This document shows positions 23,144 through 34,546 of a stretch of DNA of 64,000 nt, one piece after another. The translations under genes were made by a program, and so were the position numbers. Positions within the stretch are counted from its first letter, which is position 1. The number at the start of each line of letters is the position of its first letter. This stretch comes from Siphonodentalium dalli (taxonomy: Eukaryota; Mollusca; Scaphopoda; Gadilida; Siphonodentaliidae): assembly GCA_032622095.1 (NCBI GenBank), contig CP136066.1:107407319-107471318 (forward strand), given 5' to 3'. The notes under the pieces are model-generated. The model ran no database searches and was not told the origin of the DNA. It saw only the letters and a list, made by a program, of their open reading frames with translations.

Positions 23144-23780
23144 CTGAAAAAAATTTAAATAGTCAATCAATAAGAAATATCAACTGAACGAAAATGCATA
23201 AATTAGGTAAAAATTAGATAGCATAAGGAGTGTTCAGACAAATCCATTGTATCCTTTGCATTGTGTTTTGGTGCATTGCAATGAAATTGGAATAAAGACA
23301 ATAATACTAAGGCATTTAGACGGCTGTGATGTGCCCGTTACGTTGTATCCGTTAACACACACAACAGTGATATTCTATTTTCAACACAACGCAAGCTGTA
23401 ATGCATACCTTATATGGTATTTATTTCATGTGTTTGCATCATGACGTTTGATGAAGTTTCTGTCAATTAGAGGCCAGGGAGTAGAGTGAATCAGCGATAT
23501 CAAACATGTATTACTTTCGAATCCAAGTATATTTATGATATGAATTTCGTGACGCTTGATTTCCAAGTAATCTGACCGAAAAGATGAAATATTATCGAGA
23601 ATGTTTTATTGTATTTTTTAATTGTGTTGTTCTTTGCTAATATTTGACATAGAGTAATTTTTTATCAGTTTTGTGCTTTGTTAATAGCCTATGGTGTAAC
23701 TTGAAGGTCCTGTAAGTACATAATATCAAATTAAATACATTTATACTGATCAGATCATGTATACTATAATACTGTTATAC

Positions 23781-23877
23781 CTTTAACACACAAATCTTCA
23801 AACTTGGACTTGTCTGCTTTAACTCTATCAACAAGTTTAACATATTCACTTTTGTTCTTGTGCAAGTCATCTTGAGA
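23781..23877 (-). CDS. FER: FER coding exon C3 (F-BAR)
   Basis: 97 nt, residues 130 to the first base of codon 162. The acceptor is TTTTCAG before TCT CAA GAT and the donor is AAAG|GTATAAC, phase 1. It encodes a charged helix with SEYVKLVDRVKADKSKFEDL, the equivalent of the [21 protein letters not shown] helix in vertebrate FER. Too short to identify alone; supported by exact phase continuity with C2 and C4. Confidence 0.85.
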
Positions 23878-24049
23878 CTGAAAAGAAATGTTACTTTATA
23901 ATCAGCACATCAATGTTCCATGTTAAACCAATCCCGACAAGAGGTTACACCATGGGTGCTGGGATACCCACATGGTGAAAATTTAAATATGGGCGGGACG
24001 GAAACAAAATTGTGATGAACGAACAAATTACTTGTCAATTCTAACAAAT

Positions 24050-24300
24050 GACGGATGGAAATCCAACTTTTTCAGATAAACAAAGAGGGATAACTCTTGA
24101 ACGGAAAATGAGAACAATGTCAGTGAACCCTCTTTTGAAAGCCTTCCTAATGACAAACCTGGATACCACATTTCATTGAGATCCAATCAACCATGGTTGA
24201 GATATATGAGCAGATGGGAGCATGGACGGACAGACGACAGACAGACGGATGCATGTAATCCAGTATACCATACACTATGTGTACCATACTATGGTATGGG
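24050..24300. repeat. Tandem-family repeat (~178-bp type), single unit
   Basis: GGGATAACTCTTGAACGGAA, CACATTTCATTGAGATCC and GGACGGACAGACGACAGACA; ends CCATACTATGGTATGGGTAA. Same family as 5,570-6,060 and 39,235-39,715. Intron C2-C3. Confidence 0.65.
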
Positions 24301-24789
24301 TAAACATAACGAGAGGCCGATCAGGATCGGCAGATGTTAACCCATCCCTTGGCGATAGTAAATTACTATGATTGGAATCATAAATGAGAGTTTTGGTGTT
24401 GAATTATAGAGTATACTTTTATGTACTATTATAGACAAATGTACATAACACAAATTATTTGAATTTATGGGTCACTAGCATTTATATAAGAGAATGCACT
24501 GGTACAGCTAAACCACCACAGCCTTGGGTTAAATGTGAAAGGTGGCCAGGACATGGGATACTTGGGTTAAGAGAGTTTACAATAACCAGAGTAAGAGTGC
24601 AAATTAATTAGATAGAGCTACTGCCTGTAAGCCTGTGTGTGTCCTGTCCCTAAAAACATAGCTGATTTCTCCTCACACTAATGTCTAAAAATAACTCTAA
24701 TTATCAATAACTCAGATACTGCTTGTCTCTTACAGAGCTAAAGTTTTACTGCTGGTGCTGGTAATCAATTATTTGTTGACTGCTATGGT

Positions 24790-25350
24790 TATCTGTTCAA
24801 TTCTTAGTTGAAAAAGGGCCATAACTCTGGTATAAAATGTTGGATCTAACCCATATTCAATCTCGATTTGTATTTTGAGTTGAGAAACTCGCATACCAAA
24901 TTTGGTTCTTATCAGTTGAAAAATGGTTGATTTATCAAAATATGCAGAAATTCTATGTCAAAGGGCCATAACTCCATTGAAAAATATCGGATCAAACACA
25001 TATTCGAACTCGATCTGTATTTTGGTCCGAGAAACTTGCATACCAAATATGATTCTGATCAGATAAATTTTTTTGGAGTTATGGTAGCATGCATGAATTC
25101 TAAGTCGAAAAAGGGCCATAACTCCGTGAAAAAAACTCGGATCGAACCCATATTCGAACTCGATCTGTATTTGGTGCTGACAAATTCATATACAAAATTT
25201 GGTTCCTATCAGATATAAAATGTTCGAGTTATCACACCATGCGTAAAGTGTCTACAGACAGACAGACAGACAGACAGACGGACTAACGACGAGTGGTCAA
25301 TCCGGACAACGACCCTATGTTTACCATACTATGGTATGGGTAAACATAAA
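24790..25350. repeat. Tandem-bodied element, ~150-bp units (GGGCCATAACTCC type)
   Basis: Units start near 24,815, 24,963 and 25,113 with AAAGGGCCATAACTCC, followed by CATATTCGAACTCGATCTGT and ACCAAATTTGGTTCTGATCA-like blocks. A GACA tract at 25,256-25,280 and CCATACTATGGTATGGGTAA close the element. A second copy is at 38,040-38,430. Intron C2-C3. Confidence 0.75.
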
Positions 25351-25512
25351 AATCCATTCCCATGTTTATGTTGGGCACATTTCTATATATTGTGCACAGT
25401 GTTTACCGACTTGAATTTTGGGAAATATAAAGGCCTGATTCCCACAGTAAAACAACACTGCCTTTAAAAAGAATTGTCTAAATGAATGAACTTATAACTG
25501 GTTTGTTCATAC

Positions 25513-25686
25513 CTTACTCAAATCTGACTCAAGTTTATTTCGCTCATCAAGGTAGAATTTTCTGGCCGACTTTTTATCACCGATCAAAGTTGTTATCTTC
25601 TCGACTGCTTTACTTGATAAGTTCTCCGTACTACTCTTGAGTATTTTAACAAAGGTATCAGTTTCGCTCCAAAGTTTGTCCCACAC
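25513..25686 (-). CDS. FER: FER coding exon C2 (F-BAR)
   Basis: 58 codons, residues 72-129, phase 0 at both ends. The acceptor is TTTTACAG before GTG TGG GAC and the donor is AAG|GTATGA. The helix begins VWDKLWSETDTF and later reads TTLIGDKKSARKFYLDERNK, matching the FER stretch that in vertebrates has SW..., then a DKQQVKK-like segment and Y. Heptad-like charged helix suits the F-BAR dimer core. A TTAA-flanked MITE begins 28 bp upstream of this acceptor. Confidence 0.9.
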
Positions 25687-25714
25687 CTGTAAAAGTAAGT
25701 AAAAAATGCATTGC

Positions 25715-25975
25715 TTAACACTTCCATGACTGGAGCTACCTGAAATTTTGCGAAAACCATGTGCCAATGTATTCTCTTATATGCGAGTCTCTTATAGGGA
25801 GCCTCGCATATATAAGAGAATACATTGGCCTAACATTAATTACCTTGCCCTTGTAAGCAAGCACATTCTCTTATATATACAAGGCTCCCTATGGGAGACT
25901 TGTATATAAAAGAGAATGCACTGGCACAGGATCATTATTGATGCACAAGCGCGGCTCCAGTCATGAAAGGGTTAA
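25715..25975. mobile_element. PB1 MITE copy c, 28 bp upstream of exon C2
   Basis: TTAACACTTCCATGACTGGA at the left and TCCAGTCATGAAAGGGTTAA at the right; inner inverted CTCTTATATATACAAGGCTC-like arms. Only 28 bp of intron remain between the TTAA and the C2 acceptor (25,687), so the branch point is inside or at the edge of the element. Confidence 0.85.
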
Positions 25976-26532
25976 TTCCGGAAAAAACCACTGGAGTACT
26001 GTGAGGATTAAACTGGCATTATTTGATAAGATTTGGCTACATGTTCCTCAAAAAAGAGGCTATTGTGGAAATATTATTATATAATAATAATGTATCGAAG
26101 CCTCTGTATTTCATATAAATTTCATTGGATTGAACCTGCAAAACAAACATAACGGAATGACAGCTGATGGCTACAATGGGGATGATAGTCCCCAAGAAAA
26201 AAACGTTTTCAAGTGGACAATAAACAATATCAGACCGAATCTATAATCGTTACAAAAACAGCCCTCATAATTGGCTACGGCAATCGGCAATGCCGAAGCC
26301 ATTTGCTGAAGCAAACTGGGTCACGATAAAGGGTTGCCGTAGCAGATTGCCGAAGCCAAACAATCTGAATTAAAAGGGCTGCAAAAACAAAACAAATAAA
26401 GAATATGATTTACCCAACCCTGATAATGGCCTCAGTTATATCAACAGAACAGGTGTTCAGATTTGATACCAGTACCATGAAAGATATTATAAAAAAGTAC
26501 AGTGTACCCCTGCGAAAATTTTAAGAAACATG

Positions 26533-26699
26533 TACAGTAATGCCCTAAATAATCAACTCCTTAACCACATCAGAATTATGGGTAACTTTTCAGGATTTAG
26601 TCAGGAATATGGCTTGTTGCCATATTTTCGACTAAATCCTGAAAAGTTACCCATAAATCTGCTGTGGTTAAGGAGTCGATTATTTAGGGATTTACTGTA
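26533..26699. mobile_element. Palindromic TA MITE (family K), copy A
   Basis: TACAGTAATGCCCTAAATAA at the left; the right end reads TATTTAGGGATTTACTGTA. Arms with GGGTAACTTTTCAGGATTTA are mirrored around GGCTTGTTGCCATA. TA flanks and a CAGT start suggest Tc1/mariner mobilisation. Intron C1-C2. Confidence 0.85.
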
Positions 26700-26892
26700 T
26701 GTGACACAAACTGTGATAGTACAGACCATTTGGACTTGGAGATTGATATAATCTGAAGTATTCAGTTGTAGATTGGGGTATTTTTGGTGGGGCCGAACAG
26801 GCTTTGGGACATCAAGCACCCCCACTCCCTCAGAATATCCATTGAGGTTAAAGGGGAAACTACATGTCTCAACACACTTATATTGCTCATAC

Positions 26893-27106
26893 CTTGAATG
26901 TATAACAACAGTTATTGAATTCGGAGCCGTCTAATTTCTGAGCTTGTTGTATGACCGACGCTAGAGACGAGGCATACTTCTTATCACAGTCTATACGAAG
27001 TAGAATACACTTCTTAAATGTCTCTAGTAATTTTATCTCAGTGTCTTGTAGCTTAACTAAGGCTTCATGTGAAATCTTCCCCTGAAGGTCTGCTCCAAAT
27101 CCCATC
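26893..27106 (-). CDS. FER: FER coding exon C1 (start codon, F-BAR helix start)
   Basis: The exon opens after an acceptor reading TGTTTCAG with one untranslated base, then ATG at 27,105-27,103. Residues 1-71 begin MGFGADLQGKISHEALVKLQ, the family signature at the extreme N-terminus, and continue with a TEIKLLE segment, an RIDCDKKYASSL segment and an alpha-helical stretch typical of the FCH/F-BAR fold. The donor is AAG|GTATGA, phase 0. The start is secure because family members begin with MGFG directly after a splice acceptor, and the upstream sequence is non-coding. A hAT-type MITE starts 28 bp beyond the acceptor, at 27,135. Confidence 0.93.
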
Positions 27107-27134
27107 CTGAAACAAGACATTATACATTCATTAA

Positions 27135-27588
27135 CAAGCTTGCAAATAGTTTGTCTGTCATTTGCAAAATGAGGTCCCCAGAGGGTGAATTTAGTGATAC
27201 TATCCCGCACAGCAGGCTAGCATCACCAAATTCATCGTCTGGGGACAACATTCTGTTTAGGTCTCATCTTCTGGGAAGTATCTACAGTCTCAAATTAACA
27301 TTGTTTTTAGTTACTTTTTCCCTTCTGGGAAGTTTCTATACTGGTATCCCCTAATTTGCACAAGATAAAATGCATAATAGAGATGACTAATGGGTGACCA
27401 AACCAAATTTAACTGAGGAACTTCAATCTGAGTCTACATGTAGGTCTGCCATAGAAGTTGATGCCTAAGCAGAATGAGATTCCCCGAGGGTAAATTTGGT
27501 GATGCTAGCCCAATGTGAAGGATAGCGTCAATAATTCAGCATCTGGGGACTTCATTCTGCAAATGACAGACACACTATTGCAGACTTG
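27135..27588. mobile_element. hAT-type MITE (H1 copy b), 28 bp upstream of exon C1
   Basis: Termini CAAGCTTGCAAATAGTTTG and CTATTGCAGACTTG with 8-bp duplications TTCATTAA/TTCATCAA (7 of 8). Two inverted modules with GGTCCCCAGAGGGTGAATTT flank a unique centre. Its left end lies 28 bp beyond the C1 acceptor. Confidence 0.82.
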
Positions 27589-27779
27589 TTCATCAATTAA
27601 AGTGATGTGGAACAACTGGGGAGATCAATTGGGAATAGAGATAAGTAAATGCACTTATTTTCATTTATTTTATCAATAAATTGGCATAACATGGCATTCT
27701 TGTACACATTATGCAGAGTGACTCTCTTCAAATTGTGAAATCAATGCTGTTTCTTTATTAGTGATTAATTTGTCCCGCA

Positions 27780-28130
27780 TTAACCCTTTGGAGAGTATCT
27801 GTAACGTCAAATACATGACATCATGAGTAAATTTAACGTCAACGTCATAGCAATAATTATTAACAAGTTCGAGTCAAAAGGGTCCAATAAAATGAATTTT
27901 CGTTTTAATTTATGTGCATTTTTTGTTAACGTGTGTTATCATAATCGATTGCACTTATACATTTGGGACATTATATTAATCAAAATAAATCCTATACAAA
28001 TCATTTATAAATCAGATGATTTATTGAAGTTATGTCTGCATAAAATACCACTTCCTGAAACGACATATATGTCGTTCTACTCCTCAACCGATAGACGACA
28101 TATATGTCGTTCTACTCGCCAAAGGGTTAA
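27780..28130. mobile_element. TTAA MITE (piggyBac-type), with duplicated internal palindrome
   Basis: TTAACCCTTTGGAGAGTA at the left and CGCCAAAGGGTTAA at the right. Near the right end GACATATATGTCGTTCTACT occurs twice (about 28,050-28,120), each containing the 14-bp palindrome CGACATATATGTCG. No coding capacity. Confidence 0.8.
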
Positions 28131-28272
28131 TAAGTAAATATTTACAATTATTTCTATTATTTTGTGTTTTTGAGATCATACGATCGTTTGGAATTTTTCG
28201 GTAATATTAGTTATATGCTACATCTTTCAGTGGGACTTTGTAACCAATTTGATCCACAGAAATAATTGCATT

Positions 28273-28450
28273 TACAGGAATGCCCTAAATAATCGACTCC
28301 TTAAGCACAGCAGAATTATGGGTAAATTTTTAGGATTTAGTCGAAAATATGGCTTGTTGTATGGCAACAAGCCAATTTACGATTAAATCCTGAAAAATTA
28401 CCCATATTTCTGCAGTGGTTAAGGAGTCGATTATTTAGGGCATTACTGTA
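28273..28450. mobile_element. Palindromic TA MITE (family K), copy B
   Basis: TACAGGAATGCCCTAAATAA to TATTTAGGGCATTACTGTA; arms nearly complete around TTGTTGTATGGCAACAA. Confidence 0.85.
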
Positions 28451-29655
28451 TATGTCTTTTATTGGGCATCCTGCTTGGCCTTTGTATTTCGTTGTTGCAT
28501 AAATGATCATCCAGCTTAAGTCTGAGATAAAGAACACACTTCTATAAAAATTTATCTCAAACTGGGTAGCCAAAATGTGGTGACAAGGACATTCAGCAAG
28601 AGTAGTAGGCTGCTTTAACTTGTAGATAGGTATGGCTAACTTGAATATCTCCATGAATATAAAATTCATATTATATCTGCAATATATTTCAGAAATGGCA
28701 TATATTATTGCAGTGGATATACAGTTTTTGTATATTAATACTCAGCACTTGAAATTGTAATTTTTCTTCCATGACAATGCTTTAGAAATGCATATAATTC
28801 TATATTGGCTTAAATGACTTTTTCTAAGGAATTGCCTTTTGCCATAGCTAATTTTGAGGGCCGGAATACTGGTTAGTGGCATGTGACAACACCCATCTGT
28901 GTGTTCTCAACAGAAGCTATTATTGTGGTTCAAATTGTTCAACTTGCATTTCTAAAGTGACACATGATGGTCAAGTATACAGTAATGTGCAATATTGATA
29001 CCATTATAATAAGACGTTCGTTTGTTTACCTTTCAAAATCATGCTTGAGATAAACTCTGATGAGTAGAATCTCTTCCAGTACCCAATACAACTGGAGTTG
29101 TCAGGTTGCTACATTTTGAGATTTTTACAGTTTTGGACCAGGAATAGGTCTATGAACAAGAGACATTGAGCGCATGCATATAAGCAGACATGATAGTCGC
29201 AGAACAATGACAGATACCAGCCAGATAACAATTTCCATTCTATAAGCAATTTTATTACATGATCCTACCTTTATTCCATTCAATAAACCCATTCAATAAA
29301 TTGTGATATTAAACGTTCGTTTAGTAACAGGAAATAGTGCCATGTGACCTTTGACTTACGGTTTGTCGTCTGTTTACATTCCATACGCTATGTCTCAAAA
29401 TACTATGGCTGCCAATATTTTTCAAAAAAACTATAATGAACGAAAAGTTTGAAAAGTGATGTCATTAGATATACGCCTTTAAATATTCCAAAGAGTCCTT
29501 ATTTATCTGGGACTATTTCTTTACGCGGACAAAAAATGCATAGTTACGTGAAACGTCATCGCATGCCTTATAGAAGCCGATATTAGTTTCGCGTCCCATT
29601 TGTTGATTTAAATATGTTTCGTCGAGGTTTTGGATAATGTAATAAATAGAATCTG
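28451..29655. other. No gene or repeat recognised
   Basis: AT-rich sequence. The minus-strand frame ending near 28,337 overlaps the K element and is chance. ACGTTCGTTT occurs at about 28,994 and TTAAACGTTCGTTT at 29,311, which may mark an unrecognised element. Confidence 0.4.
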
Positions 29656-29762
29656 CAACTCGTCCCCAGTTTATAGCCGAATTTACAAAACTCGTCCAGT
29701 AAATTAGTTCCTAATTTACTGGACTCGTTTTGTAAATTCCGCTATAAACTGGGGACTCGTTG
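29656..29762. mobile_element. Foldback element, ~107 bp
   Basis: CAACTCGTCCCCAGTTTATA at the left is mirrored as TATAAACTGGGGACTCGTTG at the right, with inner arms TTTACAAAACTCGTCCAGTA and mirror around a short centre. A stable hairpin with no coding capacity. Target duplication not evident. Confidence 0.75.
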
Positions 29763-30037
29763 TAGATCCTCTATATATCAACTTTGTTTCTAGTTATTAA
29801 AATGTACTTTTACGTCCATGAAGTAGAAATAGTTGTTATCGAACGTTGCGCGTTAGACTGGTCCTTGCCCTAATCAAACAAGCCGCTTGATTCGTGGTAT
29901 TAAACCTGACCCTTTCTGCCCCAGTAAAGTAAAAAATAAAACCTGTTATTTACTGAATGGATTCTCCTGTTCAGTTATAAAAGTATTCAGTGGAAAGAAT
30001 TATTCTTCATTCATATGCATGTGAAGGTCATGTTATG

Positions 30038-30124
30038 TACAGTAATGCCCTAAATAATCGACTCCTTAACCACAGCAGAATTATGGGTAACTTTTCAGGA
30101 TTTAGTCGGAAATATGGCTTGTTA
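30038..30124. mobile_element. Family K TA MITE, left half only (copy C)
   Basis: TACAGTAATGCCCTAAATAA through TCGGAAATATGGCTTGTTA, then ends abruptly at the hairpin tip. Loss of exactly one arm suggests hairpin-directed deletion or abortive repair. Confidence 0.8.
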
Positions 30125-30330
30125 TATGTTCATCTGCATTTGTTCATGTGTATTAATATAATGTGTAAAGCACTCAGGGGTCCTTATGAGGATATGGGCT
30201 ATATAAGTACTATTATTATTATTTATTATTAAATTTCAAAACTCTTGAAAGTGAAATATTTGCAACACCAAATGTTTCGGTTGTGTGTTATTGCAATACC
30301 TGTAGTAAGTAGTAGTGCAAATATGACAAT

Positions 30331-30696
30331 GAAGTCGGTAGCCGAGAGGTAGCGAACTGGTCTCTCGTGCTAGCAGACCAGGGATCAAAACCTGGTCAGG
30401 GTATTCTGACAAAAATCAGAACTTGTTCAGATACCAAGTTCATGGGCTGAAAGGTCTCATTCGGCTGAAAAGTCTCATTCGAGATCACTGAATAAAGATC
30501 CGAAGGCAAAATGCCGACTTTCCCCATTACAACATTTGTCCAGGTACGCTGTCCAATCGGGCACGGACATTAATGGCTGACCCATGTGTACGCCTCTGTA
30601 TGGGCATGTTAAAGAATGCTACTTGAGTCACCACAGGGTTATAAAGTTACTCGCTGTGGTAGCACCTGGACCTCCGCATAATCTTCAGCAAATTGA
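30331..30696 (+). mobile_element. tRNA-headed SINE, copy 1
   Basis: The head GAAGTCGGTAGCCGAGAGGT resembles the 5' half of a tRNA-Ser/Leu (A-box like TAGCCGAGAGG); the B-box region GGGATCAAAACCTGG is degenerate. The body GGGCACGGACATTAATGGCT then GTTAAAGAATGCTACTTGAG and CACCACAGGGTTATAAAG is shared with the copy at 62,021. No protein. The internal domain may belong to one of the named animal SINE superfamilies, which I cannot fix from memory. Confidence 0.8.
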
Positions 30697-31209
30697 AGGC
30701 ATTGGAGTAATATGTAGACATAGATGCCTTTAAAACAAAGTTTCACAGAATTGTTGTTGTTGTTGGAAGCATTGTCCGGGAAGAGATAGAGATGTTTAAA
30801 TTTTGGGGTTGAAGGTTATGTAGTGCTTTAAAATGGAGATCTGGAATTGAAATGGCCAATGGGTGTTTAATGGCTGTACCCATATGGTAGGGATTACTGG
30901 GGCAGCAATACTCCATATATTCTAGCCAATAAAGAATGGTTATCAGGAGCAGCTATTGTCAAATACAAATAAACCAATCATTTTGCAAAGTGTGGAAGCT
31001 GTAAAATTAAAGCAGAATTATTGATTCTAGAGAGAATAGATTAATCTTCTTGGAGAACTACTGGTACCATATGGTGTTCAGATGAGTAAAAAAGTGCATG
31101 ATAGTCAAGGTACAAAATTAGTGGAGCCCACATTTCAAGAGCAAGGTCTGAAGCTCATTTAGAGAGCTTCTATTTAGGGGCATGGAATATTTAGAAAGAA
31201 TAACCATAT

Positions 31210-31473
31210 TTAACCCTTTCATGACGGGAGATGTGCTGGGCAGCATTAAAGATCCTGTGCCAGTGCATTCTCTTATATATGCGAGTGTCCCAAAGGGAGT
31301 CTCACATATATAAGAGAATACATTGGCCTAACAATATTTACCTTGACCTTGTAGGATAGTGCTTTCTGTTATACAGGAGAGGCTCACTATGGGCAAATCC
31401 CATATCTAAGAGAATGCACTGGCACAGGACATTTAATGCTGTACCAGCATGACTCCCATCATGAAAGGGTTAA
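31210..31473. mobile_element. PB1 MITE copy d
   Basis: Best-preserved termini of the family: TTAACCCTTTCATGACGGGA and TCATGAAAGGGTTAA, TTAA on both sides, 264 bp. Interior CATTCTCTTATATATGCGAG with mirrored ATATAAGAGAATACATTGG. Confidence 0.88.
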
Positions 31474-31479
31474 AGTCAC

Positions 31480-32260
31480 ACATACCTGTTAAGAATTTGG
31501 ACAATATTTTAAGACTCTCAATAATATTATGATGGTGGAGAAAATCCCCAATAAGTATTTTGAGATACAGAGCAGGGTTGATTCACCTTACCATGAAAAA
31601 AATCACAATTGACTTCTCCAAAATCTTTTCTAGGATTTTCAGGAAATTTCATAGAACCTTCCCCGGACAAAATTCCATAACTTTTCCATACCTGTCTGGA
31701 AATTTGGCTGTCTGGGAGCATTCTCCAAAACAACTCTGAGACAGCATTATTGTAATATCAGATTTCAACAGATCTTTACTTGTGGCAAATGTATCAACTG
31801 AAAATTGCATTATTGGTAGTGTCAGATCTGGAACTTTTTGGGATAAGAAGTTGTCGAACCAATGGCATCGCAATGTTTCTTCAATTGTACATAGCGCCTG
31901 GAATCGCAATTTCACAATTCCATGACTTTTCCAAGATTCAAGTCTATTACCAGCATGTAAATCCTGCAGGGCTTTGAAGTTTTCACCAAAAATGTTCCAT
32001 GAGTAAAGCATACAAAATTGGTCGCCTTCTTTAGAATACCAAGAAATGACTTTTTCCACTCCGTCACTGACTTTATCAAAGGAATTTTTAATGACTTCTC
32101 AGTATTATTAGCTTTTGCCTGTCAATTCGAATGGATCTTCTCTACCCAGATTTGGGATGCAACAGGCAGTTTAAGTTATGGTCAATACACATGTTACATC
32201 TTCAATCATTTTTGACACCAAATGTCATGACATTTAACAGATCTCACATCAAAATGTGAT
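31480..32260. other. Low-similarity repeat-like region, open frames not accepted
   Basis: A minus-strand frame of 136 codons (31,649-32,059) repeats short phrases such as KVMEF, WKSHGI and WKSYGI; this looks like a decayed repeat rather than a protein. No domain recognised. Confidence 0.35.
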
Positions 32261-32490
32261 GGCTCTATATAACAATCTGTGTTAGCCTGCTTTATCTGCA
32301 TGTAATTTTCTAATTGGACTTTTAGTCATCTTTGTAGTCGTGCAAAACACATACTACTATATTCATCAAGTGCATAAATTTACTACTAATTATGTTATAC
32401 ATACAGTTATTAAATGATTATATGTATAGCCGCACAAGCCTGTTCTGATATTATATGTATATACATACAAGCATGTTCTAATACAGTATA

Positions 32491-32939
32491 TTAAAGGTAC
32501 TCAATCTGATTAAACACCACTAAATTACTATTTCTTTGGCTTCGGGGTAAAAAATATTTGATTCGAGTCAAGGAACCTATCCATCAAAGCTCAGAGTGAT
32601 CAGATATAAATTTTTTAAGTTTGTTATTTCAATTGTTTGCAGCCCAGAAACACGCCATCAAATGGATGGTCTCGGTCAAAATTGCAGATGAAGATAGATA
32701 ACCCTAAAAACAAGTGGTAACACGGCAAATTCCGTGAATACTCAAGTGATAATACAGTCATATTTCATTGAACAAAATGTGGATAAATAACACGTTTTGG
32801 GAAATTTGATACCATAGTTGACAGTGGTTAGCATTATTTTGTTTCAATTAATCTATTCTGATAACTAAAGCGTATTTTGAAGAAATGTTGTTGTATCTTG
32901 ATGATATGGCGACCCTCTGATTGGATTGAGTACCTTTAA
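32491..32939. mobile_element. T-family TTAA element, copy c
   Basis: TTAAAGGTACTCAATCTGAT at the left, GATTGGATTGAGTACCTTTAA at the right (TTAA both sides), about 449 bp. Interior CAAAGCTCAGAGTGATCAGA and GGTTAGCATTATTTTG match copies a and b. Confidence 0.88.
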
Positions 32940-34072
32940 TGATCAGGGGTTCAGTTTGCTTTATTTGGGTTTATCACCATTTCAGCTTCTAGGCCATATC
33001 ATGACATTGTCAGTTTCACAGGTGGAGAAAAGACTGCACAGAGGGTTAATTTCACCAGAAACTCCCACCGAAAACACCATGAAACCACCGACCCAAGGAA
33101 AGCAGCTAACAAAGTTGCCCAGATACAAGTATCAGGTTACCTTCCCTGTGCGGCTCATGTTGCCCTAATGTGCCATGCACCTTACCAACAATTAAGCCAT
33201 CCAGGGCCCAATGATCAGGAGACATTATTTTGTTCATAAAATAACAGCATGGCAATTGTTTTTCCAAAGATTTTAAAACAATTTATGTTATACAAGTACT
33301 GGTATTATACTTTTGCCAATAACCTGATTTACTATATATGTAACTACTTTTGAGATTCTATTCTTCAAATGTACTATTATGTATTTTTCTCACAGTCTGT
33401 ATAGCAGATATCCAGTCCTGCCATCTTATTTTGATGAGTGCTGTACATAAGCATGTACATGTATATGAGGGGTAAGAGTGAGTAAATCACTGAGCTCAAT
33501 GAGACAAAATGTCTGGGAAAAGCATTATTGCAGACTATTTGTGCATAATAAACAATATCTTGCCTATTACTCCCTGGGCTAGGCTGATGAACGGAGGTCA
33601 GCTGAGGCTAATTTCTCACCTACCTAAGCTGCAATCACCCGGGCTAATTCTACCCACAATATCATTTTCTCATATGTTGTATTCATATCTTGAAATGAAT
33701 AACTATAGTAGTTTTTTATCATCAATTATAAATACCAAGATACCACTGTGAAAATCAGTAAATAATGCAAACAATTCTGTTTTCAGAACTCAAGATAAAT
33801 TTTTAACATGATACATTTGTATACAACACACAAACATGGAAACTTACTTTGGCAAAGTAACTCCGTCATAATAAAATATAAAATTGGCAGCTAATACCAA
33901 ATCTATATTTCATTGAGAAAATATGTCATGGGGTATCCTTCCTCAGAATTTTGTTAATAGACCACATTATTAAAAAATTTATTTAGAAAATTTTAAGTCT
34001 GTATCTTTATTACTTGTACCTTCAAAGGCATACTGCTTATAAATCATATCAAGGTTTGTGCTGGATCATGCA

Positions 34073-34546
34073 ATGAATCTCTACACAGGCTATGCCCAGA
34101 GATATCATATTCCACCAGTCCAAAATCTGGGAACTTTTTGATGTTCTTACTTTATAACATTGAAAAAACAACACAGGTAATATATTTCTTAGTTAATACC
34201 TGTTCCTTAATTATGTTTTTCACAGTATGTGAAGGTCCCATCACGAGATTGCATGATTTGTGTGACAATTGTGAGCCAATTGTGCTTTGCCTCATTTACA
34301 ATCATGTAATTTCTCCTGGGTAATCAGTTCAAATTGGTTCACAAAAGTTGCCTAAATCATTCAATCTCAAGCTGGTACTGGTACTGTGAAGTAGTTTTTT
34401 AAGGAACAGGAACTATACAAAGAATATTCCCAGTGTTGTTGGTTAAAAGTTATAAAGTTCCCCATCAGAACAGATCAGAACATGAACAAATTCCCAGGTT
34501 TTGAATGGTGGAATATGATCTCTACAGATCATTTATGGCATGATCT
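34073..34546. mobile_element. Mutator-like MITE, copy 2
   Basis: GATCATGCAATGAATCTCTA at the left and TTTATGGCATGATCTA at the right; inner inverted blocks CATATTCCACCAGTCCAAAA and its mirror near 34,500. Long inverted arms as in 40,592-41,097, but no clear target duplication. Confidence 0.65.

Larger units (their letters stand above)
2753..27106 (-). other. FER: FER/FES-type tyrosine kinase gene, 5' half (nine coding exons)
   Basis: Non-receptor tyrosine kinase of the FER/FES (Fps) family, which binds curved membranes through an N-terminal F-BAR domain and signals through SH2 and kinase domains. Nine coding exons read leftward on the minus strand; splice phases match at every junction (0,0,1,2,2,2,2,0) and give about 459 residues with no internal stop. 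Order: F-BAR about residues 1-270 (C1-C5), FX/coiled coil about 271-362 (C6-C7), then a linker of low conservation (C8-C9). In vertebrate FER the SH2 domain starts near residue 460, so SH2 and kinase exons are expected beyond the left edge. Introns run from 637 bp to 8.66 kb and are full of repeats. No 5' UTR exon or promoter was recognised. FER and FES cannot be separated; invertebrates usually have one member. Family assignment comes from remembered similarity of the N-terminus, not a search. Confidence 0.88.

Noticed and set aside
30331-30400. Functional tRNA gene
   Set aside because: No full cloverleaf; degenerate B-box; shared SINE body follows.
31527-32059. 136-codon minus-strand frame as a host gene
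   Set aside because: Internal phrase repeats and no domain, no splice context; looks like decayed repeat.
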